From: Antedon bifida | Lineage: Eukaryota; Echinodermata; Crinoidea; Comatulida; Antedonidae | DNA length: 64,000 bases | Direction of reading: 5' to 3' | Assembly (NCBI GenBank): GCA_963402885.1 | Contig: OY727098.1 | Span: 12,200,717 to 12,264,716 of the forward strand | Part shown: positions 21,770 through 35,600 of the stretch, piece by piece | Layout of the letters: each line of letters starts with the position of its first letter | Numbering within the stretch: the stretch's first letter is position 1 | Translations under genes and position numbers: made by a program | The notes under the pieces: model-generated | Databases searched by the model: none | Seen by the model: the letters and a program-made list of their open reading frames with translations, nothing else | What the model was told of the DNA's origin: nothing

Positions 21770-22720
21770 ATCACCCAAATGGTCTAAAGCGTCTCCAAAT
21801 TCGATTTGATGCTATTCTAATCACTTTGGTGTTTTTATGTTAACAAGTTTTTTCGAAAATCACAAAATGGTCTAAAACGTCTCCAAATGCGATTTGAAGC
21901 TATTCTAACACTTTGGTGTTTTTATGTTAACAAGTTTTTTCGAAAATCACAAATAGGTCTATAACGTCTCTAAATGAGATTTGAAGTTATTCTTAGCCCT
22001 TTGGTGTTTTGTGTGAACAATTTTTGTCGAAATGCTCAAAATGGTCTAAAACGTTTTTAAATACGATATTAAGCTATTTTGTGCTCTTTGATGTTTTTGT
22101 GTGAAAAGTTTTATCGAAATCCTCAAAATGGTCTAAAACGGTTTATAATGTGATTTTAAGCACTTTGATGTTTTTCTGTAACCAAGTTTTTTCGAAAATC
22201 ACAAAATGGTCTAAAACGTCTCCAAATTCGATTTGAAGCTATTCTAAGCACTTTGGTATTTTTATGTTAACAAGTTTTTTCGAAAATAACAAAATGGTCT
22301 AAAATGTCTCCAAATGCGATTTGAAGCTATTCTTAGCACTTTGGTGTTTTTATGTTAACAAGTTTTTTCGAAAATCACAAAATGGTCTAAAACGTCTCCA
22401 AATGCGATTTGAAGCTATTCTGTACACTTTGATGTTTTGTGTGAAAAATTTTTGTCGAAATGCTCAAAATGGTCTAAAACGTTTTTAAATACGATATTAA
22501 GCTCTTTTGTGCTCTTTGATGTTTTTGTGTGAAAAGTTTTATCGAAATCCTCAAAATGGTCTAAAACGGTTTATAATGTGATTTTAAGCACTTTGATGTT
22601 TTTGTGTAACCAAGTTTTTTCGAAAATCACAAAATGGTCTAAAACGTCTCCAAATTCGATTTGAAGCTATTCTAAGCACTTTGGTGTTTTTATGTTAACA
22701 AGTTCTTTCGAAAATCACAA
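21770..22720 (+). repeat. Divergent satellite variant block, copy 1
   Basis: Carries rare variants absent from most of the array: TCACCCAAATGGTCTAAAGC at about 21771, GATTTGATGCTATTCTAATC, AAATAGGTCTATAACGTCTC, and TATCGAAATCCTC in place of TATCGAATTGCTC. The same set recurs from 46.3 kb, and parts of it near 10.4-11.0 kb. These look like older or separately homogenised variants dispersed through the array. Confidence 0.8.
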
Positions 22721-24099
22721 AATGGTCTAAAACGTTTTTAAATACGATATTAAGCTATTTTGTGCTCTTTGATGTTTTTGTGTGAAAAATTTTATCGAAT
22801 TGCTCAAAATGGTCTAAAACGGTTTATAATGAGATTTTAAGCACTTTGATGTTTTTGTGTAATCAAGTTTTTTCGAAAATCACAAAATGGTCTAAAACGT
22901 CTCCAAATGCGATTTGAAGCTATTCTGCACACTTTGATGTTTTGTGTGAACAATTTTTGTCGAAATGCTCAAAATGGTTTAAAACGTTTTTAAATACGAT
23001 ATTAAGCTATTTTGTGCTCTTTGATGTTTTTGTGTGAAAAGTTTTATCGAATTGCTCAAAATGGTCTAAAACGGTTTATAATGAGATTTTAAGCACTTTG
23101 ATGTTTTTGTGTAACCAAGTTTTTTCGAAAATCACAAAATGGTCTAAAACGTCTCCAAATGCGATTTGAAGCTATTCTAAGCACTTTGGTGTTTTTATGT
23201 TAGCAAGTTTTTTCGAAAATCACAAAATGGTCTAAAACGTTTTTAAATACGATATTAAGCTATTTTGTGCTCTTTGATGTTTTTGTGTGAAAAGTTTTAT
23301 CGAATTGCTCAAAATGGTCTAAAACGGTTTCTAATGAGATTTTAAGCACTTTGATGTTTTTCTGTAACCAAGTTTTTTCGAAAATCACAAAATGGTCTAA
23401 AACGTCTCCAAATGCGATTTGAAGCTATTCTAAGCACTTTGGTGTTTTTATGTTAACATGTTTTTTCGAAAATAACAAAATGGTCTAAAATGTCTCCAAA
23501 TGCGATTTGAAGCTATTCTTAGCACTTTGATGTTTTTCTGTAACCAAGTTTTTTCGAAAATCACAAAATGGTCTAAAACGTCTCCAAATGCGATTTGAAG
23601 CTATTCTGCACACTTTGATGTTTTGTGTGAAAATTTTTTGTCGAAATGCTCAAAATGGTCTAAAACGTTTTTAAATACGATATTAAGCTATTTTGTGCTC
23701 TTTGATGTTTTTGTGTGAAAAGTTTTATCGAATTGCTCAAAATGGTCTAAAACGGTTTATAATGAGATTTTAAGCACTTTGATGTTTTTCTGTAACCAAG
23801 TTTTTTCGAAAATCACAAAATGGTCTAAAACGTCTCCAAATGCGATTTGAAGCTATTCTAAGCACTTTGGTGTTTTTATGTTAACAAGTTTTTTCGAAAA
23901 TCACAAAATGGTCTAAAATGTCTCCAAATGCGATTTGAAGCTATTCTTAGCACTTTGATGTTTTTATGTTAACAAGTTTTGTCGAAATGCTCAAAATGGT
24001 CTAAAACGTTTTTAAATACGATATTAAGCTATTTTGTGCTCTTTGATGTTTTTGTGTGAAAAGTTTTATCGAATTGCTCAAAATGGTCTAAAACGGTTT

Positions 24100-27000
24100 C
24101 TAATGAGATTTAAAGCACTTTGATGTTTTTCTGTAACCAAGTTTTTTCGAAAATCACAAATTGGTCTAAAACGTCTCCAAATGCGATTTGAAGCTATTCT
24201 GCACACTTTGATGTTTTGTGTGAAACATTTTTGTCGAAATGCTCAAAATGGTCTAAAACGTTTTTAAATACGATATTAAGCTATTTTGGGCTCTTTGATG
24301 TTTTTGTGTGAAAAGTTTTATCGAATTGCTCAAAATGGTCTAAAACGGTTTCTAATGAGATTTTAAGCACTTTGATGTTTTTCTATAACCAAGTTTTTTC
24401 GAAAATCACAAAATGGTCTAAAACGTCTCCAAATGCGATTTGAAGCTATTCTAAGCACTTTGGTGTTTTTATGTTAACAAGTTTTTTCGAAAATAACAAA
24501 ATGGTCTAAAATGTCTCCAAATGCGATTTGAAGCTATTCTTAGCACTTTGGTGTTTTTATGTTAACAAGTTTTTTCGAAAATCACAAAATGGTCTAAAAC
24601 GTCTCCAAATGCGATTTGAAGCTATTCTGCACACTTTGATGTTTGGTGTGAAAAATTTTTGTCGAAATGCTCAAAATGGTCTAAAACGTTTTTAAATACG
24701 ATATTAAGCTATTTTGTGCTCTTTGATGTTTTTGTGTGAAAAGTTTTATCGAATTGCTCAAAATGGTCTAAAACGGTTTATAATGAGATTTTAAGCACTT
24801 TGATGTTTTTGTGTAACCAAGTTTTTTCGAAAATCACAAAATGGTCTAAAACGTCTCCAAATGCGATTTGAAGCTATTCTAAGCACTTTGGTGTTTTTAT
24901 GTTAACAAGTTCTTTCGAAAATCACAAAATGGTCTAAAACGTTTTTAAATACGATATTAAGCTATGTTGTGCTCTTTGATGTTTTTGTGTGAAAAGTTTT
25001 ATCGAATTGCTCAAAATGGTCTAAAACGGTTTATAATGAGATTTTAAGCACTTTGATGTTTTTGTGTAACCAAGTTTTTTCGAAAATCACAAAATGGTCT
25101 AAAACGTCTCCAAATGCGATTTGAAGCTATTCTAAGCACTTTGGTGTTTTTATGATAACAAGTTTTTTCGAAAATCACAAAATGGTCTAAAACGTCTCCA
25201 AATGCGATTTGAAGCTATTCTAAGCACTTTGGTGTTTTTATGTTAACAAGTTTTTTCGAAAATCACAAAATGGTCTAAAACGTTTTTAAATACGATATTA
25301 CGCTATTTTGTGCTCTTTGATGTTTTTGTGTGAAAAGTTTTATCGAATTGCTCAAAATGGTCTAAAACGGTTTCTAATGAGATTTTAAGCACTTTGATGT
25401 TTTTCTGTAACCAAGTTTGTTCGAAAATCACAAAATGGTCTAAAACGTCTCCAAATGCGATTTGAAGCTATTCTAAGCACTTTGGTGTTTTTATGATAAC
25501 AAGTTTTTTCGAAAATCACAAAATGGTCTAAAACGTCTCCAAATGCGATTTGAAGCTATTCTAAGCACTTTGGTGTTTTTATGTTAACAAGTTTTTTCGA
25601 AAATCACAAAATGGTCTAAAACGTCTCCAAATGCGATTTGAAGCTATTCTAAGCACTTTGGTGTTTTTATGTTAACAAGTTTTTTCGAAAATCACAAAAT
25701 GGTATAAAACGTCTCCAAATGCGATTTGAAGCTATTCTGTACACTTTGATGGTTTTTGTGAAAAATTTTTGTCGAAATGCTCAAAATGGTCTAAAACGTT
25801 TTTAAATACGATATTAAGCTATTTTGTGCTCTTTGATGTTTTGTGTGAACATTTTTTGTCGAAATGCTCAAAATGGTCTAAAACGTTTTTAAATACGATA
25901 TTAAGCTATTTTGTGCTCTTTGATGTTTTTGTGTGAAAAGTTTTATCGAATTGCTCAAAATGGTCTAAAACGGTTTCTAATGAGATTTTAAGCACTTTGA
26001 TGTTTTTCTATAACCAAGTTTTTTCGAAAATCACAAAATGGTCTAAAACGTCTCCAAATGCGATTTGAAGCTATTCTAAGCACTTTGGTGTTTTTATGTT
26101 AACAAGTTTTTTCGAAAATAACAAAATGGTCTAAAATGTCTCCAAATGCGATTTGAAGCTATTCTTAGCACTTTGGTGTTTTTATGTTAACAAGTTTTTT
26201 CGAAAATCACAAAATGGTCTAAAACGTCTCCAAATGCGATTTGAAGCTATTCTGCACACTTTGATGTTTTGTGTGAAAAATTTTTGTCGAAATGCTCAAA
26301 ATGGTCTAAAACGTTTTTAAATACGATATTAAGTTATTTTGTGCTCTTTGATGTTTTTATGTGAAAGGTTTTATCGAATTGCTCAAAATGGTCTAAAATG
26401 GTTTATAATGAGATTTTAAGCAATTTGATGTTTTTGTGTAACCAAGTTTTTTCGAAAATCACAAAATGGTCTAAAACGTCTCCAAATGCGATTTGAAGCT
26501 ATTCTAAGCACTTTGGTGTTTTTATGTTAACAAGTTTTTTCGAAAATCACAAAATGGTCTAAAACGTCTCCAAATGCGATTTGAAGCTATTCTGTAGACT
26601 TTGATGTTTTTTGTGAAAAATTTTTGTCGAAATGCTCAAAATGGTCTAAAACGTTTTTAAATACGATATTAAGCTATTTTGTGCTCTTTGATGTTTTTGT
26701 GTGAAAAGTTTTATCGAATTGCTCAAAATGGTCTAAAACGGTTTCTAATGAGATTTAAAGCACTTTGATGTTTTTCTGTAACCAAGTTTTTTCGAAAATC
26801 ACAAATTGGTCTAAAACGTCTCCAAATGCGATTTGAAGCTATTCTGCACACTTTGATGTTTTGTGTGAAACATTTTTGTCGAAATGCTCAAAATGGTCTA
26901 AAACGTTTTTAAATACGATATTAAGCTATTTTGGGCTCTTTGATGTTTTTGTGTGAAAAGTTTTATCGAATTGCTCAAAATGGTCTAAAACGGTTTCTAA

Positions 27001-30000
27001 TGAGATTTTAAGCACTTTGATGTTTTTCTATAACCAAGTTTTTTCGAAAATCACAAAATGGTCTAAAACGTCTCCAAATGCGATTTGAAGCTATTCTAAG
27101 CACTTTGGTGTTTTTATGTTAACAAGTTTTTTCGAAAATAACAAAATGGTCTAAAATGTCTCCAAATGCGATTTGAAGCTATTCTTAGCACTTTGGTGTT
27201 TTTATGTTAACAAGTTTTTTCGAAAATCACAAAATGGTCTAAAACGTCTCCAAATGCGATTTGAAGCTATTCTGCACACTTTGATGTTTTGTGTGAAAAA
27301 TTTTTGTCGAAATGCTCAAAATGGTCTAAAACGTTTTTAAATACGATATTAAGCTATTTTGTGCTCTTTGATGTTTTTGTGTGAAAAGTTTTATCGAATT
27401 GCTCAAAATGGTCTAAAACGGTTTCTAATGAGATTTAAAGCACTTTGATGTTTTTCTGTAACCAAGTTTTTTCGAAAATCACAAAATGGTCTAAAACGTC
27501 TCCAAATGCGATTTGAAGCTATTCTGCACACTTTGATGTTTTGTGTGAAACATTTTTGTCGAAATGCTCAAAATGGTCAAAAACGTTTTTAAATACGATA
27601 TTAAGCTATTTTGTGCTCTTTGATGTTTTTGTGTGAAAAGTTTTATCGAATTGCTCAAACTGGTCTAAAACGGTTTCTAATGAGATTTTAAGCACTTTGA
27701 TGTTTTTCTGTAACCAAGTTTTTTCGAAAATCACAAAATAGTCTAAAACGTCTCCAAATGCGATTTGAAGCTATTCTAAGCACTTTGGTGTTTTTATGTT
27801 AACAAGTTTTTTCGAAAATAACAAAATGGTCTAAAATGTCTCCAAATGCGATTTGAAGCTATTCTTAGCACTTTGGTGTTTTTATGTTAACAAGTTTTTT
27901 CGAAAATCACAAAATGGTCTAAAACGTCTCCAAATGCGATTTGAAGCTATTCTGCACACTTTGATGTTTTGTGTGAAAAATTTTTGTCGAAATGCTCAAA
28001 ATGGTCTAAAACGTTTTTAAATACGATATTAAGCTATTTTGTGCTCTTTGATGTTTTTGTGTGAAAAGTTTTATCGAATTGCTCAAAATGGTCTAAAACG
28101 GTTTATAATGAGATTTTAAGCACTTTGATGTTTTTGTGTAACCAAGTTTTTTCGAAAATCACAAAATGGTCTAAAACGTCTCCAAATGCGATTTGAAGCT
28201 ATTCTAAGCACTTTGGTGTTTTTATGTTAACAAGTTCTTTCGAAAATCACAAATTGGTCTAAAACGTCTCCAAATGCGATTTGAAGCTATTCTGCACACT
28301 TTGATGTTTTGTGTGAAACATTTTTGTCGAAATGCTCAAAATGGTCTAAAACGTTTTTAAATACGATATTAAGCTATTTTGGGCTCTTTGATGTTTTTGT
28401 GTGAAAAGTTTTATCGAATTGCTCAAAATGGTCTAAAACGGTTTCTAATGAGATTTTAAGCACTTTGATGTTTTTCTATAACCAAGTTTTTTCGAAAATC
28501 ACAAAATGGTCTAAAACGTCTCCAAATGCGATTTGAAGCTATTCTAAGCACTTTGGTGTTTTTATGTTAACAAGTTTTTTCGAAAATAACAAAATGGTCT
28601 AAAATGTCTCCAAATGCGATTTGAAGCTATTCTTAGCACTTTGGTGTTTTTATGTTAACAAGTTTTTTCGAAAATCACAAAATGGTCTAAAACGTCTCCA
28701 AATGCGATTTGAAGCTATTCTGCACACTTTGATGTTTTGTGTGAAAAATTTTTGTCGAAATGCTCAAAATGGTCTAAAACGTTTTTAAATACGATATTAA
28801 GCTATTTTGTGCTCTTTGATGTTTTTGTGTGAAAAGTTTTATCGAATTGCTCAAAATGGTCTAAAACGGTTTCTAATGAGATTTAAAGCACTTTGATGTT
28901 TTTCTGTAACCAAGTTTTTTCGAAAATCACAAAATGGTCTAAAACGTCTCCAAATGCGATTTGAAGCTATTCTGCACACTTTGATGTTTTGTGTGAAAAA
29001 TTTTTGTCGAAATGCTCAAAATGGTCAAAAACGTTTTTAAATACGATATTAAGCTATTTTGTGCTCTTTGATGTTTTTGTGTGAAAAGTTTTATCGAATT
29101 GCTCAAACTGGTCTAAAACGGTTTCTAATGAGATTTTAAGCACTTTGATGTTTTTCTGTAACCAAGTTTTTTCGAAAATCACAAAATAGTCTAAAACGTC
29201 TCCAAATGCGATTTGAAGCTATTCTAAGCACTTTGGTGTTTTTATGTTAACAAGTTTTTTCGAAAATAACAAAATGGTCTAAAATGTCTCCAAATGCGAT
29301 TTGAAGCTATTCTTAGCACTTTGGTGTTTTTATGTTAACAAGTTTTTTCGAAAATCACAAAATGGTCTAAAACGTCTCCAAATGCGATTTGAAGCTATTC
29401 TGCACACTTTGATGTTTTGTGTGAAAAATTTTTGTCGAAATGCTCAAAATGGTCTAAAACGTTTTTAAATACGATATTAAGCTATTTTGTGCTCTTTGAT
29501 GTTTTTGTGTGAAAAGTTTTATCGAATTGCTCAAAATGGTCTAAAACGGTTTATAATGAGATTTTAAGCACTTTGATGTTTTTGTGTAACCAAGTTTTTT
29601 CGAAAATCACAAAATGGTCTAAAACGTCTCCAAATGCGATTTGAAGCTATTCTAAGCACTTTGGTGTTTTTATGTTAACAAGTTCTTTCGAAAATCACAA
29701 AATGGTCTAAAACGTTTTTAAATACGATATTAAGCTATTTTGTGCTCTTTGATGTTTTTGTGTGAAAAGTTTTATCGAATTGCTCAAAATGGTCTAAAAC
29801 GGTTTATAATGAGATTTTAAGCACTTTGATGTTTTTGTGTAACCAAGTTTTTTCGAAAATCACAAAATGGTCTAAAACGTCTCCAAATGCGATTTGAAGC
29901 TATTCTAAGCACTTTGGTGTTTTTATGATAACAAGTTTTTTCGAAAATCACAAAATGGTCTAAAACGTCTCCAAATGCGATTTGAAGCTATTCTAAGCAC

Positions 30001-33000
30001 TTTGGTGTTTTTATGTTAACAAGTTTTTTCGAAAATCACAAAATGGTCTAAAACGTTTTTAAATACGATATTAAGCTATTTTGTGCTCTTTGATGTTTTT
30101 GTGTGAAAAGTTTTATCGAATTGCTCAAAATGGTCTAAAACGGTTTCTAATGAGATTTTAAGCACTTTGATGTTTTTCTGTAACCAAGTTTGTTCGAAAA
30201 TCACAAAATGGTCTAAAACGTCTCCAAATGCGATTTGAAGCTATTCTAAGCACTTTGGTGTTTTTATGATAACAAGTTTTTTCGAAAATCACAAAATGGT
30301 CTAAAACGTCTCCAAATGCGATTTGAAGCTATTCTAAGCACTTTGGTGTTTTTATGTTAACAAGTTTTTTCGAAAATCACAAAATGGTCTAAAACGTCTC
30401 CAAATGCGATTTGAAGCTATTCTAAGCACTTTGGTGTTTTTATGTTAACAAGTTTTTTCGAAAATCACAAAATGGTATAAAACGTCTCCAAATGCGATTT
30501 GAAGCTATTCTGTACACTTTGATGGTTTTTGTGAAAAATTTTTGTCGAAATGCTCAAAATGGTCTAAAACGTTTTTAAATACGATATTAAGCTATTTTGT
30601 GCTCTTTGATGTTTTGTGTGAACATTTTTTGTCGAAATGCTCAAAATGGTCTAAAACGTTTTTAAATACGATATTAAGCTATTTTGTGCTCTTTGATGTT
30701 TTTGTGTGAAAAGTTTTATCGAATTGCTCAAAATGGTCTAAAACGGTTTCTAATGAGATTTTAAGCACTTTGATGTTTTTCTATAACCAAGTTTTTTCGA
30801 AAATCACAAAATGGTCTAAAACGTCTCCAAATGCGATTTGAAGCTATTCTAAGCACTTTGGTGTTTTTATGTTAACAAGTTTTTTCGAAAATAACAAAAT
30901 GGTCTAAAATGTCTCCAAATGCGATTTGAAGCTATTCTTAGCACTTTGGTGTTTTTATGTTAACAAGTTTTTTCGAAAATCACAAAATGGTCTAAAACGT
31001 CTCCAAATGCGATTTGAAGCTATTCTGCACACTTTGATGTTTTGTGTGAAAAATTTTTGTCGAAATGCTCAAAATGGTCTAAAACGTTTTTAAATACGAT
31101 ATTAAGTTATTTTGTGCTCTTTGATGTTTTTATGTGAAAGGTTTTATCGAATTGCTCAAAATGGTCTAAAATGGTTTATAATGAGATTTTAAGCAATTTG
31201 ATGTTTTTGTGTAACCAAGTTTTTTCGAGAATCACAAAATGGTCTAAAACGTCTCCAAATGCGATTTGAAGCTATTCTAAGCACTTTGGTGTTTTTATGT
31301 TAACAAGTTTTTTCGAAAATCACAAAATGGTCTAAAACGTCTCCAAATGCGATTTGAAGCTATTCTGTAGACTTTGATGTTTTTTGTGAAAAATTTTTGT
31401 CGAAATGCTCAAAATGGTCTAAAACGTTTTTAAATACGATATTAAGCTATTTTGTGCTCTTTGATGTTTTTGTGTGAAAAGTTTTATCGAATTGCTCAAA
31501 ATGGTCTAAAACGGTTTCTAATGAGATTTAAAGCACTTTGATGTTTTTCTGTAACCAAGTTTTTTCGAAAATCACAAATTGGTCTAAAACGTCTCCAAAT
31601 GCGATTTGAAGCTATTCTGCACACTTTGATGTTTTGTGTGAAACATTTTTGTCGAAATGCTCAAAATGGTCTAAAACGTTTTTAAATACGATATTAAGCT
31701 ATTTTGGGCTCTTTGATGTTTTTGTGTGAAAAGTTTTATCGAATTGCTCAAAATGGTCTAAAACGGTTTCTAATGAGATTTTAAGCACTTTGATGTTTTT
31801 CTATAACCAAGTTTTTTCGAAAATCACAAAATGGTCTAAAACGTCTCCAAATGCGATTTGAAGCTATTCTAAGCACTTTGGTGTTTTTATGTTAACAAGT
31901 TTTTTCGAAAATAACAAAATGGTCTAAAATGTCTCCAAATGCGATTTGAAGCTATTCTTAGCACTTTGGTGTTTTTATGTTAACAAGTTTTTTCGAAAAT
32001 CACAAAATGGTCTAAAACGTCTCCAAATGCGATTTGAAGCTATTCTGCACACTTTGATGTTTGGTGTGAAAAATTTTTGTCGAAATGCTCAAAATGGTCT
32101 AAAACGTTTTTAAATACGATATTAAGCTATTTTGTGCTCTTTGATGTTTTTGTGTGAAAAGTTTTATCGAATTGCTCAAAATGGTCTAAAACGGTTTATA
32201 ATGAGATTTTAAGCACTTTGATGTTTTTGTGTAACCAAGTTTTTTCGAAAATCACAAAATGGTCTAAAACGTCTCCAAATGCGATTTGAAGCTATTCTAA
32301 GCACTTTGGTGTTTTTATGTTAACAAGTTCTTTCGAAAATCACAAAATGGTCTAAAACGTTTTTAAATACGATATTAAGCTATGTTGTGCTCTTTGATGT
32401 TTTTGTGTGAAAAGTTTTATCGAATTGCTCAAAATGGTCTAAAACGGTTTATAATGAGATTTTAAGCACTTTGATGTTTTTGTGTAACCAAGTTTTTTCG
32501 AAAATCACAAAATGGTCTAAAACGTCTCCAAATGCGATTTGAAGCTATTCTAAGCACTTTGGTGTTTTTATGATAACAAGTTTTTTCGAAAATCACAAAA
32601 TGGTCTAAAACGTCTCCAAATGCGATTTGAAGCTATTCTAAGCACTTTGGTGTTTTTATGTTAACAAGTTTTTTCGAAAATCACAAAATGGTCTAAAACG
32701 TTTTTAAATACGATATTACGCTATTTTGTGCTCTTTGATGTTTTTGTGTGAAAAGTTTTATCGAATTGCTCAAAATGGTCTAAAACGGTTTCTAATGAGA
32801 TTTTAAGCACTTTGATGTTTTTCTGTAACCAAGTTTGTTCGAAAATCACAAAATGGTCTAAAACGTCTCCAAATGCGATTTGAAGCTATTCTAAGCACTT
32901 TGGTGTTTTTATGATAACAAGTTTTTTCGAAAATCACAAAATGGTCTAAAACGTCTCCAAATGCGATTTGAAGCTATTCTAAGCACTTTGGTGTTTTTAT

Positions 33001-35600
33001 GTTAACAAGTTTTTTCGAAAATCACAAAATGGTCTAAAACGTCTCCAAATGCGATTTGAAGCTATTCTAAGCACTTTGGTGTTTTTATGTTAACAAGTTT
33101 TTTCGAAAATCACAAAATGGTATAAAACGTCTCCAAATGCGATTTGAAGCTATTCTGTACACTTTGATGGTTTTTGTGAAAAATTTTTGTCGAAATGCTC
33201 AAAATGGTCTAAAACGTTTTTAAATACGATATTAAGCTATTTTGTGCTCTTTGATGTTTTGTGTGAACATTTTTTGTCGAAATGCTCAAAATGGTCTAAA
33301 ACGTTTTTAAATACGATATTAAGCTATTTTGTGCTCTTTGATGTTTTTGTGTGAAAAGTTTTATCGAATTGCTCAAAATGGTCTAAAACGGTTTCTAATG
33401 AGATTTTAAGCACTTTGATGTTTTTCTATAACCAAGTTTTTTCGAAAATCACAAAATGGTCTAAAACGTCTCCAAATGCGATTTGAAGCTATTCTAAGCA
33501 CTTTGGTGTTTTTATGTTAACAAGTTTTTTCGAAAATAACAAAATGGTCTAAAATGTCTCCAAATGCGATTTGAAGCTATTCTTAGCACTTTGGTGTTTT
33601 TATGTTAACAAGTTTTTTCGAAAATCACAAAATGGTCTAAAACGTCTCCAAATGCGATTTGAAGCTATTCTGCACACTTTGATGTTTTGTGTGAAAAATT
33701 TTTGTCGAAATGCTCAAAATGGTCTAAAACGTTTTTAAATACGATATTAAGTTATTTTGTGCTCTTTGATGTTTTTATGTGAAAGGTTTTATCGAATTGC
33801 TCAAAATGGTCTAAAATGGTTTATAATGAGATTTTAAGCAATTTGATGTTTTTGTGTAACCAAGTTTTTTCGAAAATCACAAAATGGTCTAAAACGTCTC
33901 CAAATGCGATTTGAAGCTATTCTAAGCACTTTGGTGTTTTTATGTTAACAAGTTTTTTCGAAAATCACAAAATGGTCTAAAACGTCTCCAAATGCGATTT
34001 GAAGCTATTCTGTAGACTTTGATGTTTTTTGTGAAAAATTTTTGTCGAAATGCTCAAAATGGTCTAAAACGTTTTTAAATACGATATTAAGCTATTTTGT
34101 GCTCTTTGATGTTTTTGTGTGAAAAGTTTTATCGAATTGCTCAAAATGGTCTAAAACGGTTTCTAATGAGATTTAAAGCACTTTGATGTTTTTCTGTAAC
34201 CAAGTTTTTTCGAAAATCACAAATTGGTCTAAAACGTCTCCAAATGCGATTTGAAGCTATTCTGCACACTTTGATGTTTTGTGTGAAACATTTTTGTCGA
34301 AATGCTCAAAATGGTCTAAAACGTTTTTAAATACGATATTAAGCTATTTTGGGCTCTTTGATGTTTTTGTGTGAAAAGTTTTATCGAATTGCTCAAAATG
34401 GTCTAAAACGGTTTCTAATGAGATTTTAAGCACTTTGATGTTTTTCTATAACCAAGTTTTTTCGAAAATCACAAAATGGTCTAAAACGTCTCCAAATGCG
34501 ATTTGAAGCTATTCTAAGCACTTTGGTGTTTTTATGTTAACAAGTTTTTTCGAAAATAACAAAATGGTCTAAAATGTCTCCAAATGCGATTTGAAGCTAT
34601 TCTTAGCACTTTGGTGTTTTTATGTTAACAAGTTTTTTCGAAAATCACAAAATGGTCTAAAACGTCTCCAAATGCGATTTGAAGCTATTCTGCACACTTT
34701 GATGTTTTGTGTGAAAAATTTTTGTCGAAATGCTCAAAATGGTCTAAAACGTTTTTAAATACGATATTAAGCTATTTTGTGCTCTTTGATGTTTTTGTGT
34801 GAAAAGTTTTATCGAATTGCTCAAAATGGTCTAAAACGGTTTCTAATGAGATTTAAAGCACTTTGATGTTTTTCTGTAACCAAGTTTTTTCGAAAATCAC
34901 AAAATGGTCTAAAACGTCTCCAAATGCGATTTGAAGCTATTCTGCACACTTTGATGTTTTGTGTGAAACATTTTTGTCGAAATGCTCAAAATGGTCAAAA
35001 ACGTTTTTAAATACGATATTAAGCTATTTTGTGCTCTTTGATGTTTTTGTGTGAAAAGTTTTATCGAATTGCTCAAACTGGTCTAAAACGGTTTCTAATG
35101 AGATTTTAAGCACTTTGATGTTTTTCTGTAACCAAGTTTTTTCGAAAATCACAAAATAGTCTAAAACGTCTCCAAATGCGATTTGAAGCTATTCTAAGCA
35201 CTTTGGTGTTTTTATGTTAACAAGTTTTTTCGAAAATAACAAAATGGTCTAAAATGTCTCCAAATGCGATTTGAAGCTATTCTTAGCACTTTGGTGTTTT
35301 TATGTTAACAAGTTTTTTCGAAAATCACAAAATGGTCTAAAACGTCTCCAAATGCGATTTGAAGCTATTCTGCACACTTTGATGTTTTGTGTGAAAAATT
35401 TTTGTCGAAATGCTCAAAATGGTCTAAAACGTTTTTAAATACGATATTAAGCTATTTTGTGCTCTTTGATGTTTTTGTGTGAAAAGTTTTATCGAATTGC
35501 TCAAAATGGTCTAAAACGGTTTATAATGAGATTTTAAGCACTTTGATGTTTTTGTGTAACCAAGTTTTTTCGAAAATCACAAAATGGTCTAAAACGTCTC
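24100..35600 (+). repeat. Higher-order repeat region with exact 2,645-bp period
   Basis: The private word GAGATTTAAAGCACTTTG occurs with its TAAAG at 24111, 26756, 28884, 31529 and 34174. The intervals are 2,645, 2,128, 2,645 and 2,645 bp. A second marker (TGTACACTTTGATGG) at 25741, 30514 and 33159 gives 4,773 (2,128 + 2,645) and 2,645. The unit is about 30 monomers. A 7,418-bp offset (2,645 + 2,128 + 2,645) links 24111/31529, 25741/33159, 26756/34174 and 27436/34854. It also links the rarer GATGTTTGGTGTG variant at ~24.64 and ~32.06 kb. This shows duplication of a 7.4-kb block after the 2.6-kb unit had formed. Confidence 0.9.
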
